Numbered from the stretch's first letter, positions 1 to 6,488 are shown. The stretch: 6,488 bases of DNA from an uncultured beta proteobacterium (GCA_903827075.1 CAIKGX010000060.1:1-6488); one strand, 5' to 3'. Notes: generated by a model from the letters alone, not told the origin. Program-made: numbers and translations.

Positions 1-725
1 CATCAAAAATGGCGAAGGTGCTAGAAACTAGCAAGACCATGAGTGATTTATTAGGCGATGCCCGTATTACTCAGCAAGCCGCTGCCAATCGCATGAGAAA
101 TCTTGGCGCTGGGGATGGTGATATTAAAGCCATCGAAACCACTGGCAAAACTCAAAGTAATCTGATTATGCGTTCACCCCTTAAAGGAGTGGTTGTTAAG
201 CGGAATGTAGAGCCGGGCGCAGCAGTGAGCTCTGGTGATGTGATTGCAACTTTGGCTGACCCTGGCCAACTCTGGTTCTTGGGTAATATCTTTGAGCAAG
301 ATATGCGATTTGTAAAACCTGGTCAAAGGATGATTTTACATCTAGAGGCTTATCCAGATAAAGAGTTTGTGGCTTATGCAAACTATATTGCACCAACCAT
401 TGATCCTCAAACCCGTGCCTTATTAATACGTGCTGATGTTGAAAATACGGATAACCTGTTACGTCCAGACATGTATGCTTCTGCAAAACTCACTACTGGT
501 ATGGCAGATGCAATAGTTGTTCCACAAACGGCGGTAGTGCGTATACGAGAAATGCGTTACGTCATTATTAAGGTTGGAGATGAGACCTTCCGGCGCCTGC
601 CTGTTAAGGGCTATGACCTCAACAGTAAAACCTTTGCCATCACTGAGGGTGTCGAGCCTGGCGCACGTATCTTGGCTGAGGGTGCGGTACTACTCAATGA
701 TCGTTTTGCAAAGCAGGAAGATTAA
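1..725 (+). CDS. RND efflux periplasmic adaptor subunit, CusB/CzcB type (5' partial)
   Basis: This is the C-terminal part of a membrane-fusion (adaptor) protein, which in tripartite RND pumps bridges the inner-membrane permease and an outer-membrane channel in the periplasm. The reading frame is open to the window edge (first whole codon at base 3), so the ATG at 9 is internal. Counting from that Met, residues 1-50 look like the returning helix of the coiled-coil hairpin. Residues about 52-86 are the second lipoyl half, with the SPLKGVVVKRNVEPGAAV pattern followed by GDVIATLADPGQLW. Residues about 87-165 form the beta-barrel, with VKPGQ, the DPQTRALLIRADVEN stretch and LLRPDMYAS typical of CusB/CzcB proteins. 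Residues about 166-238 are the membrane-proximal domain. The signal peptide and any N-terminal metal-binding segment lie outside the window. The stop codon abuts the permease start, so the two are one operon. The family call is firm; the metal substrate is not readable from this part. Confidence 0.9.
   Translation, partial: SKMAKVLETSKTMSDLLGDARITQQAAANRMRNLGAGDGDIKAIETTGKTQSNLIMRSPLKGVVVKRNVEPGAAVSSGDVIATLADPGQLWFLGNIFEQDMRFVKPGQRMILHLEAYPDKEFVAYANYIAPTIDPQTRALLIRADVENTDNLLRPDMYASAKLTTGMADAIVVPQTAVVRIREMRYVIIKVGDETFRRLPVKGYDLNSKTFAITEGVEPGARILAEGAVLLNDRFAKQED
715..718 (+). promoter_or_regulatory. Ribosome binding site for the GTG-started permease
   Basis: AGGA lies in the last codons of the adaptor gene, seven bases before the GTG at 726. 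The GTG directly follows the adaptor TAA (723-725). This well-spaced site supports GTG as the true start, and the layout suggests that ribosomes ending the adaptor re-initiate on the permease. Confidence 0.7.
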
Positions 726-3700
726 GTGAGCGCATTTACCTCATTCATTCGAGGGGTACTCGAGAAGCGTGTGATCGTGATCATCGCTTCCTTAGTACTT
801 CTTGGTTTGGGTATGTTTAGCCTCTCTAAGTTGCCAATTCAGCCATACCCAGGCGTTGCCCCTTTAACTATTCAGGCGATTTCTCAATGGCCTGGAAGGA
901 GTACAACAGAGGTAGAACAACAAGTTACCATTCCAGTTGAGAATGCTCTAGCAGGTATTCCAGGTCTTCAAGCTTTTCGTTCGGTATCCCTATTTGGATT
1001 ATCAGTTGTTACGCTTAAATTTAACGACACCACCGATCCTTTCAAGGCGCGCCAAACATTTATCACTAGTTTAGGTAATGTCAATTTTCCTCCAGGAGTT
1101 ACTTCGAGCATTAGCCCAGACTCGGATGCGACTGGCGAGATCATGCGCTATGAAGTGAAGTCGGATTACGCATCATCAACCCAACTCAAAACCCTACAAA
1201 ATTACGATATTTATAAAGCGCTAAAACAAACTCCAGGGGTGGCAGACGTCTCTTCGTTTGGCGGCAAGATTCGTCAATACCAGGTGATTGTGAGTCCAGA
1301 AAGTTTGCAGTCCAAAGGCGTCACCGTCAATCAATTGATGGAAGCGTTAACGAACGCCAATAGTAATACGGGCGGTGGCTTGATGCCCAGTGGCGAACAA
1401 CAATTTGTTGTGCGTGGCGTGGGGCTGCTAAAGAATATAGATGATATTAAGCAAGTGATTATTGTTATTAATAACGGAGTACCCATTCGGATCGGCGATG
1501 TGGCGAAGGTGGTAATTGGTAATGCGCCTCGTTTAGGCCTCTTCCAATTTAATGACAACCCCGACTCGGTTGAAGGTATTGTGTACCTTCGCCGAGGTGA
1601 AAATGCTACCGAGGTATTGGCACGCGTCCGTCATACGGTTGAAAATATTAATAAGCAAATTCTCCCACCAGGGATCGAAGTGGTGCCTTTCTACGACCGT
1701 CAGGTGTTGTTAGACATCACTATTGGTACTGTGAAGCACACTCTGTTCTTTGGTATTTCTTTAGTGATGGCAGTGCTGTTCTTCTTTTTGGGTAATTTGC
1801 GGGCGGCTGCTGTTGTTGCCGCAGTGATTCCTTTAGCATTATGTGTCTCATTTATTCAGATGCATATTTGGAGTGTGCCGGCCAACCTCATTTCTTTAGG
1901 TGCCATTGACTTCGGAGTGATCGTCGACTCAGCCGTGATTTTGACGGAGAACGTTATGCGCCACTTAGAGGAGGGTGGTAAACGCTTGAACCAGAGCATT
2001 ATTTTGGCGACAAGCGAAGTGCAGCGTGCCATGATTTATTCCACTGGCATCATTATTGTGGCTTATTCACCCTTATTCTTTATGGGTGGAGTTGAAGGCA
2101 TTATCTTTAAGCCGATGGCATTTACGATGGGTTTTGCCTTAATTGCTGCCATGGTCCTTAGTCTTACTTTCTTGCCGGCGATGATTTCTTTAGTCTTTGG
2201 CGATAACTTGCATCACAAGCCACCAGGCTTCATTACAAAACTATTAGATGCTTACAAGCCTTTACTCAGAAAGTGGATGGATCGTCCATTGACTGTGGTA
2301 TCTGTAGCGGTATTTGTTTTAGGGCTCACCTTGCTAAGTGTGACGCGCTTAGGAACAGCTTTCCTACCAACTCTAGAAGAAAATAATATTTGGTTACGGG
2401 TAACGCTACCCAATACAGTGGATTTGGATTACTCCATCAAGATAGCCAATCAACTACGCGCAACCTTTTTGAAGCAGCCTGAGATTGATAAGGTTGCCGC
2501 CCAAATTGGGCGACCTGATGACGGCACAGACTCTACAGGAGTATTTAACCAAGAGTATGGTCTCTACCTCAAGAGCCCAGAAAATATGCCATCAGGCACC
2601 AGTAAAAAGGACCTTATCACGCATCTTGAGGCTGAGCTCGATAAGATACCTGGGGTAACTTATAGTTTTTCACAATACATTCAAGATAACGTTAACGAGG
2701 CTTTGTCGGGTGTGAAAGGTGAGAACTCCGTAAAAATTTACGGTACAGACTTAGATGTATTGGATCAAAAAGCGCATGAAGTTATTGTTCAACTCAAAAA
2801 AGTCCGCGGTGTTGCTGACGAAGGCATTCTGAAAGAGTTAGGTCAACCCACCCTCAATATTCAGATTGATCGTGAGCGAGCAGCTCGGTATGGCATCAAT
2901 GTCAACAACATCCAAACTATCGTAGCTAATGCGGTTGGTGGCGCTGCTGTCACTAATTTGCTAGAGGATGAAAAGACTTTTGGTATCGCTATTCGTCTTA
3001 ATGAAGGTAGTCGTAATGATGTCGCTGATATTGGGCGCTTGCTCGTGGATTCGCCCAATGGGGCTGCGATTCCTTTGTCGATGGTAGCTACAGTACAGCT
3101 GACAGATGGCCCTTTCTTTATTTATCGTGAGGCAGGTAAGCGTTATATTGCGATTAAGTTCAGCGTGCGTAACCGCGACTTAGGAAGCGCTGTAGAAGAC
3201 GCTCAATTTCTCATTGAAAAAAATATTACCTTGCCTCCGAATTATTCGATTAGTTGGGATGGTCAGTTCAATCAAATGAAGCAGGCTCAGAAAAAGCTGA
3301 TGATGATTGTGCCTTTGGCATTATTGGGAATCTTCCTTCTTTTAGTCAGTGCATTCGGTAATTTCCGTGATGCGGTGATCGTGATGATTAACGTCCCATT
3401 TGCGGCTATTGGTGGTGTCATTGCATTACACCTTGCCGGCGAAACCTTGAGCATCTCCGCTTTCTTTGGATTCTTATCCTTATTTGGTATTGCCATTCAG
3501 GATGGGGTGATTTTAATTTCCTTTATTAATAAGACCGCTGCTACTGAGCATGGCCAAATGAAAGACGTCATGGTGGAAGGCGCTTCATTACGCGTACGCC
3601 CGGTATTAATGACTGCAATGCTCTCGGGCCTAGGCCTCTTACCAGCTGCGCTCTCACATTCCATTGGGTCAGAAGCCCAGCGGCCTTTAGCATTGGTTAT

Positions 3701-3803
3701 CGTTGGCGGCATGGTGACCACTACCATTTTGACTCTATTAGTGTTGCCGGTGATTTATGGCTGGCATAGAGGTCGATCATTGCCAAAACCAACAATGGTA
3801 TAA
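726..3803 (+). CDS. CusA/CzcA family heavy-metal efflux RND permease
   Basis: This inner-membrane proton-driven pump subunit of 1025 residues has a length near normal for heavy-metal RND proteins. TM1 is at about residues 15-36. The first periplasmic porter loop runs to about 337 and includes GRSTTEVEQQVTIPVENAL and the RSVSLFGLSVVTLKF pattern shared with CzcA/CusA. TM2-TM6 follow, with TM4 carrying D395-F-G397, D401 and E408-N409, the proton-relay signature of the heavy-metal RND group. The second porter loop runs from about 560 to 855, and TM8-TM12 from about 859. D401-S402-A403 differs from the Cu/Ag-type TM4 signature, which lacks DFG. By eye alignment to remembered E. coli CusA, M623 and M672 correspond to N608 and E658, so Cu(I) export is unlikely. 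Zn, Co, Cd, Ni or another substrate remains possible. The C-terminal tail is short, with no His-rich extension. The GTG start has a good ribosome site. It is co-transcribed with the adaptor. Confidence 0.93.
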   Translation: MSAFTSFIRGVLEKRVIVIIASLVLLGLGMFSLSKLPIQPYPGVAPLTIQAISQWPGRSTTEVEQQVTIPVENALAGIPGLQAFRSVSLFGLSVVTLKFNDTTDPFKARQTFITSLGNVNFPPGVTSSISPDSDATGEIMRYEVKSDYASSTQLKTLQNYDIYKALKQTPGVADVSSFGGKIRQYQVIVSPESLQSKGVTVNQLMEALTNANSNTGGGLMPSGEQQFVVRGVGLLKNIDDIKQVIIVINNGVPIRIGDVAKVVIGNAPRLGLFQFNDNPDSVEGIVYLRRGENATEVLARVRHTVENINKQILPPGIEVVPFYDRQVLLDITIGTVKHTLFFGISLVMAVLFFFLGNLRAAAVVAAVIPLALCVSFIQMHIWSVPANLISLGAIDFGVIVDSAVILTENVMRHLEEGGKRLNQSIILATSEVQRAMIYSTGIIIVAYSPLFFMGGVEGIIFKPMAFTMGFALIAAMVLSLTFLPAMISLVFGDNLHHKPPGFITKLLDAYKPLLRKWMDRPLTVVSVAVFVLGLTLLSVTRLGTAFLPTLEENNIWLRVTLPNTVDLDYSIKIANQLRATFLKQPEIDKVAAQIGRPDDGTDSTGVFNQEYGLYLKSPENMPSGTSKKDLITHLEAELDKIPGVTYSFSQYIQDNVNEALSGVKGENSVKIYGTDLDVLDQKAHEVIVQLKKVRGVADEGILKELGQPTLNIQIDRERAARYGINVNNIQTIVANAVGGAAVTNLLEDEKTFGIAIRLNEGSRNDVADIGRLLVDSPNGAAIPLSMVATVQLTDGPFFIYREAGKRYIAIKFSVRNRDLGSAVEDAQFLIEKNITLPPNYSISWDGQFNQMKQAQKKLMMIVPLALLGIFLLLVSAFGNFRDAVIVMINVPFAAIGGVIALHLAGETLSISAFFGFLSLFGIAIQDGVILISFINKTAATEHGQMKDVMVEGASLRVRPVLMTAMLSGLGLLPAALSHSIGSEAQRPLALVIVGGMVTTTILTLLVLPVIYGWHRGRSLPKPTMV

Positions 3804-3806
3804 GGA
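3802..3806 (+). promoter_or_regulatory. Ribosome binding site deciding the surE start
   Basis: AAGGA overlaps the permease stop codon (TAA, 3801-3803) and sits seven bases before the ATG at 3814. It picks that ATG over an in-frame upstream ATG at 3757, which would add 19 residues of non-SurE sequence overlapping the permease gene. Confidence 0.75.
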
Positions 3807-3813
3807 ATTACCG

Positions 3814-4608
3814 ATGAACGAATCTAACAAACAACCCCATATCCTCATTTCCAACGACGATGGCTATCTAGCACCCGGCCTTTTAGCGTTGGTCAATGCG
3901 ATTCGTCCCTTAGGTAAAGTGACCGTGATCGCTCCTGAGCAAAATCATAGCGGGGCATCCAACTCTTTAACGCTCTCTAGGCCATTATCTATTCATCGTG
4001 TTGCTGGTGGAGAGCGCGATGGCTTTCTATTTATCAATGGCACACCAACTGACTGCGTGCATATTGCCATGACTGGTTTCTTAGATCAAAAACCGGATTT
4101 GGTGATCTCTGGGATTAATCAGGGAGAGAACATGGGTGAAGACGTCTTGTACTCAGGCACGGTAGCTGCAGCAGTAGAAGGTGTGATGTTTGGAGTACCT
4201 GGTATTGCTTTTTCTCAAATTGATAAGGGTTGGAACCGCATTGAAGATGCCGCCAAAGCGGCGCATGATGTCGTTGCGCAAATGTTGGTTTCTAAGCTTG
4301 CACATAGTGAGGGCGCAGCCACTTTACTGAACGTAAATATTCCGAATCGTCCTTATGCTGATTTGTATCGTTGGCGTGTAACCCGTTTAGGCAATCGCCA
4401 TCATTCACAACCAGTTGTAGTGCAAAAGAGTCCGCGCGGCGAACTTATTTATTGGATTGGTGCGGCAGGTGATGCTAAAGATAGTTCTGAAGGTACAGAT
4501 TTTCATGCGGTTGATGAGGGGTGTATTTCAATTACCCCAATGCAATTAGATCTCACTCACCATGCACGCTTAGCAGCGATGCGCTCCAATGGCTGGGATC
4601 GCGGTTGA
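3814..4608 (+). CDS. surE: 5'/3'-nucleotidase SurE
   Basis: SurE is a cytoplasmic metal-dependent phosphatase that removes phosphate from nucleoside 5'- and 3'-monophosphates; family members can also act on short polyphosphate. It is linked to stationary-phase and stress survival. The 264-residue product is close to the usual 250-265. All hallmark motifs are present: the N-terminal ISNDDGY with metal ligands D15 and D16, the PEQNHSGASNSLT segment with ligand S46, NGTPTDCV at 75-82, and ISGINQGENMG with ligand N102, followed by YSGTVAAAVEG at 113-123. The ATG at 3814 is chosen because homology begins at once and a good ribosome site precedes it; an earlier in-frame ATG at 3757 would overlap the permease. 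Only 10 bases separate it from the permease stop, and its stop overlaps the likely pcm start. The surE-pcm pairing is classic in proteobacteria. No sign of decay. Confidence 0.96.
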   Translation: MNESNKQPHILISNDDGYLAPGLLALVNAIRPLGKVTVIAPEQNHSGASNSLTLSRPLSIHRVAGGERDGFLFINGTPTDCVHIAMTGFLDQKPDLVISGINQGENMGEDVLYSGTVAAAVEGVMFGVPGIAFSQIDKGWNRIEDAAKAAHDVVAQMLVSKLAHSEGAATLLNVNIPNRPYADLYRWRVTRLGNRHHSQPVVVQKSPRGELIYWIGAAGDAKDSSEGTDFHAVDEGCISITPMQLDLTHHARLAAMRSNGWDRG

Positions 4609-5261
4609 GACCTGCAGCCGAACGATTTGCTGGCCACCGGCAAGCATTAGCTGCAAAAGTGCTTGCTGCAGGGGTAAAGCATCATAAAACTTTAGAAGCG
4701 ATTGCCACTGTACCTCGTCATGCATTCATGGATGCGGGGATGCATCCTCAAGCATACGAAGATACCGCTTTACCGATTGGACATTCTCAAACCATTTCTA
4801 AGCCTTCAGTAGTGGCACGCATGATTGAGATCCTGCATAAACCCAGGCATAAGCTAGGCAAGGTATTGGAGATTGGAACGGGCTGTGGATATCAAGCCGC
4901 GGTCCTGAGTTTGTTGGCTGAAGAGGTGTATTCAATTGAGCGGATCCGCCCGCTGCACGATATGGCCAGAGCAAAGTTACGCCCATTTCGGATCAATAAT
5001 TTGCGCTTGATCTACGGCGATGGCATTTTAGGATTGCCTCAAGCAGCCCCTTTTGATGGGATTATTCTGGCGGCTGCTGGTTTGGGCATACCGGATGCAT
5101 TATTGGATCAATTGGCTATTGGTGGACGTTTAGTCGCTCCGGTGGCTAAAAACGAAAAAGAGCAGCAACTTGTTATGGTTGAGCGGATGAGCTCCCAGCG
5201 CTATCAAAGAACAGTGCTGGACGAGGTCTTTTTTGTCCCCTTACAATCAGGGGTAGTATGA
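4605..5261 (+). CDS. pcm: Protein-L-isoaspartate O-methyltransferase
   Basis: This cytoplasmic repair enzyme transfers a methyl group from S-adenosylmethionine to L-isoaspartyl residues in damaged proteins, starting their return to normal aspartate. With the start I favour it has 218 residues (E. coli Pcm has about 208). Visible motifs are AFMDAGMHPQAYEDTALPIGHSQTIS in outline at about 40-65 (active-site loop), the SAM-binding VLEIGTGCGYQ at 87-97, the acidic end of the next strand at VYSIER (108-113), YGDGILGLPQAAPFDG, and LAIGGRLVAPV. Start choice: there is no ATG before the conserved AERFAGHR segment. A TTG at 4605 overlaps the surE TGA as TTGA and has a weak GGGA six bases upstream. A GTG at 4521 would add 28 residues of surE-antiframe sequence with no family likeness, and its purine stretch lies too close to serve as a ribosome site. 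The stop overlaps the nlpD start as ATGA, so translation is probably coupled at both ends. Confidence 0.93.
   Translation: MRPAAERFAGHRQALAAKVLAAGVKHHKTLEAIATVPRHAFMDAGMHPQAYEDTALPIGHSQTISKPSVVARMIEILHKPRHKLGKVLEIGTGCGYQAAVLSLLAEEVYSIERIRPLHDMARAKLRPFRINNLRLIYGDGILGLPQAAPFDGIILAAAGLGIPDALLDQLAIGGRLVAPVAKNEKEQQLVMVERMSSQRYQRTVLDEVFFVPLQSGVV
5249..5253 (+). promoter_or_regulatory. Ribosome binding site for nlpD inside the pcm end
   Basis: AGGGG lies four bases before the ATG at 5258, within the last codons of pcm. It favours this ATG over the in-frame ATG at 5267, which has no comparable purine stretch. The spacing is slightly short, so coupling to pcm translation probably helps. Confidence 0.55.
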
Positions 5262-6046
5262 AAACTATGCCCAAATACACTCTTTTAAGGCTTTCTAGGC
5301 CACTCGTTTTATTGCTAACCATCACTTCCTTAACGGTTTTAGTGGGCTGTTCTACGCCACGCACCAAGCCGGCCAGTGTGGTTGATCGTAGTGGTGGGGC
5401 TGTAGAAGCAACACCCCCTGGGTACTATCGGGTGAAAAAAGGGGATACCTTAGCGCGTATCGCTTTAGATCATGGACAGGCTCCACGGGATGTAGCGCAG
5501 TGGAATAATATGTCCAACCCAAACCTGATTGAGGTTGGCGATCTGATATTGGTAAAAGCTCCCGCTGGATCGAAAATAGCCGCTAAGCCAAATAGCAAAT
5601 TATCTGCAAATACAGATACCCCAAAAACAGACGCGCCTAAAGTGGATGCATCTAAACCGGAAGCCTCAAAAGAAATCGTTGCTGAACCAGGCATTCGCTT
5701 GTCATGGCCAGCTAAAGGTAAAGTTACCGAAGACTATAGCGATAAGACCAAAGGAATTGATATTGCTGGTAAGTTAGGCGAGCCGGTAACAGCGGCCTCT
5801 GAAGGTAAAGTGGTTTATGCTGGTAATAGTCTGCGTGGTTATGGCAATCTCGTGATTATTAAACATAACGATACCTACTTAACTGCCTATGCGCATAACC
5901 GTAATCTCTTGGTTAAAGAGGGTGACTTGGTTAAAAAAGGCCAGAAGATTGCGGAAATGGGTGACACCGATACCAATTCAGTCAAGTTGCACTTTGAGTT
6001 GCGCGTGAATGGCAAGCCAGTGAATCCTACGCCCTACTTGCAATAA
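5258..6046 (+). CDS. nlpD: NlpD-type lipoprotein, LysM plus degenerate LytM (M23) domain
   Basis: This is a likely outer-membrane lipoprotein that activates a periplasmic cell-division amidase (AmiC in E. coli) to split septal peptidoglycan. The 262 residues read in order: signal peptide 1-30 with lipobox LVGC, lipidated Cys31 followed by Ser (no Asp at +2, so outer-membrane sorting is expected); a LysM peptidoglycan-binding domain at about 56-100 (YYRVKKGDTLARIA to GDLILV); a Lys/Pro/Ala/Asp-rich low-complexity linker at about 101-143; and an M23/LytM domain at about 146-262. In the LytM domain the first zinc-ligand His position is T164 and the first His of HxH is K243, while D168, H213 and H245 remain. 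It should therefore not cut peptidoglycan itself, like E. coli NlpD. It is shorter than E. coli NlpD (about 379 residues), mainly in the linker. Its start overlaps the pcm stop by four bases. No rpoS gene follows. Confidence 0.92.
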   Translation: MKTMPKYTLLRLSRPLVLLLTITSLTVLVGCSTPRTKPASVVDRSGGAVEATPPGYYRVKKGDTLARIALDHGQAPRDVAQWNNMSNPNLIEVGDLILVKAPAGSKIAAKPNSKLSANTDTPKTDAPKVDASKPEASKEIVAEPGIRLSWPAKGKVTEDYSDKTKGIDIAGKLGEPVTAASEGKVVYAGNSLRGYGNLVIIKHNDTYLTAYAHNRNLLVKEGDLVKKGQKIAEMGDTDTNSVKLHFELRVNGKPVNPTPYLQ

Positions 6047-6081
6047 ATATTAGTAGATCACCTGCAGTTGATTAAGGCCCC
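6047..6081 (+). other. Short nlpD-exonuclease spacer with ribosome binding site
   Basis: These 35 bases hold TAAGG (6073-6077), four bases before the next ATG. I see no GC-rich hairpin with a T-run, so no intrinsic terminator, and no clear promoter. The exonuclease gene may continue the same transcript. Confidence 0.5.
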
Positions 6082-6488
6082 ATGGCAACCGTTCTCGTTT
6101 TTGATATAGAAACTATTCCTGATGTATCAGGTTTGCGCCGACTAGAAAATTTTCCGTTAAGCATGACGGATGTAGAGGTTGCGGCAAAAGTTATGGCTGA
6201 TCGCTTGGATAAAACCGGCAGTGAATTTTTACCCCTCTATCTCCAAAAAATTTGCGCCATCTCTTGTGTTATTCGCAGAACAAGCAAAGAGGGTACCCCT
6301 CAAATTAAAGTGGGAACACTGGGTACTCCAGAGGATGATGAGAAGGTGCTGATACAGACCTTCTTTGATCTGGTAGAGAAGTACAGCCCCCAATTGGTTT
6401 CTTGGAATGGCAGCGGCTTTGATTTGCCCGTACTGCATTACCGTGCATTAGCAAATCATGTGCAGGCACCGCGTTATTGGGAGATGGG
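6082..6488 (+). CDS. Predicted 3'-5' exonuclease, PolB-exonuclease-like DEDD family (3' partial)
   Basis: The first 135 codons of a gene that runs off the window end without a stop. The protein opens with VLVFDIET, the first DEDD exonuclease motif (D8 and E10 as metal ligands), and later has the second motif WNGSGFDLPVLHYRAL with D114 as the third acidic residue. The third motif (the last Asp with Tyr or His) would lie downstream. This spacing, plus the LYLQKICAISCV stretch between the motifs, fits the family described as predicted 3'-5' exonucleases related to the DNA polymerase B proofreading domain (Pfam DNA_pol_B_exo2). Members are about 250 residues, stand-alone, and their cellular role is poorly known; DNA repair or nucleic-acid turnover is the usual guess. 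The ATG at 6082 has a TAAGG ribosome site and homology begins at once. It follows nlpD by 35 bases, in the place where rpoS often lies. Confidence 0.88.
   Translation, partial: MATVLVFDIETIPDVSGLRRLENFPLSMTDVEVAAKVMADRLDKTGSEFLPLYLQKICAISCVIRRTSKEGTPQIKVGTLGTPEDDEKVLIQTFFDLVEKYSPQLVSWNGSGFDLPVLHYRALANHVQAPRYWEM

Noticed and set aside
196..486. Minus-strand open frame of 96 codons inside the adaptor gene
   Set aside because: It lies wholly opposite a well-supported conserved gene, shows no recognisable domain, and is a shadow frame; the same applies to the other minus-strand frames over the permease, pcm, nlpD and exonuclease.
3729..3759. Possible sigma-70 promoter for surE: TTGACT at 3729-3734 with TTTATG-like bases 19 further on
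   Set aside because: The -10 match is poor and the spacing too long. The bases are also explained by permease coding sequence.
3778..3797. Small inverted repeat (CATTG/CAATG) at the permease end
   Set aside because: It has a five-base AT-rich stem with a ten-base loop and no T-run, too weak for a terminator or a regulator site.
3780..3804. TTGCCA and TATAAG boxes just before surE
   Set aside because: The spacing is only 13 bases, and a start here would fall beyond or inside the ribosome site, so a working promoter is unlikely.
3757..3813. In-frame ATG that would extend SurE by 19 residues at its N-terminus
   Set aside because: The extra residues overlap the permease gene, show no SurE likeness, and a well-spaced AAGGA stands before the ATG at 3814.
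5600..5680. Repetitive Lys/Asp/Ala/Pro codons that might be a tandem DNA repeat
   Set aside because: The repeats are in amino-acid composition only, with no regular DNA unit; this is the usual flexible linker of NlpD proteins.

Overview
The window is a compact, single-direction stretch of a bacterial chromosome. It carries five genes, all on the + strand, separated by 0 to 35 bases or overlapping. Base composition is mid-40s % GC by eye. The order surE-pcm-nlpD, followed by a PolB-exonuclease-like gene, together with the protein sequences, points to a betaproteobacterium of the Burkholderiales. A freshwater Polynucleobacter-like organism is my best guess from memory of that gene order and GC content; I could not search to confirm it.

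Positions 1-3803 hold the end of a heavy-metal-type RND efflux operon. First comes a periplasmic adaptor (CusB/CzcB type, 5' end cut off by the window edge). Directly after it, with no intergenic base, is the 1025-residue inner-membrane permease (CusA/CzcA family). The adaptor would link the permease to an outer-membrane TolC-like channel whose gene is not in view and probably lies upstream. Permease motifs (DFG-x3-D in TM4, no CusA-type methionines at the aligned positions) argue for a divalent cation or an unknown substrate rather than Cu(I)/Ag(I).

Positions 3814-6046 hold a stress-survival and cell-envelope block: surE (nucleotidase), pcm (protein L-isoaspartyl O-methyltransferase) and nlpD (a lipoprotein with LysM and degenerate LytM domains that would activate a cell-division amidase). 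The surE/pcm and pcm/nlpD joins are overlaps of TTGA and ATGA type, which suggests translational coupling. surE begins 10 bases after the permease stop, so the efflux genes and the survival block may be read as one transcript.

Positions 6082-6488 hold the first 135 codons of a DEDD-type predicted 3'-5' exonuclease, cut by the window end. In many gamma- and betaproteobacteria rpoS follows nlpD; here that slot holds the exonuclease.

I see no tRNA, rRNA, insertion sequence, CRISPR array, phage gene, convincing promoter or intrinsic terminator. Nothing here looks like a wholly undescribed system. The points most worth a second look are the missing rpoS, the direct run-on from metal efflux into surE, the non-ATG pcm start, and the unusual residues in the permease.
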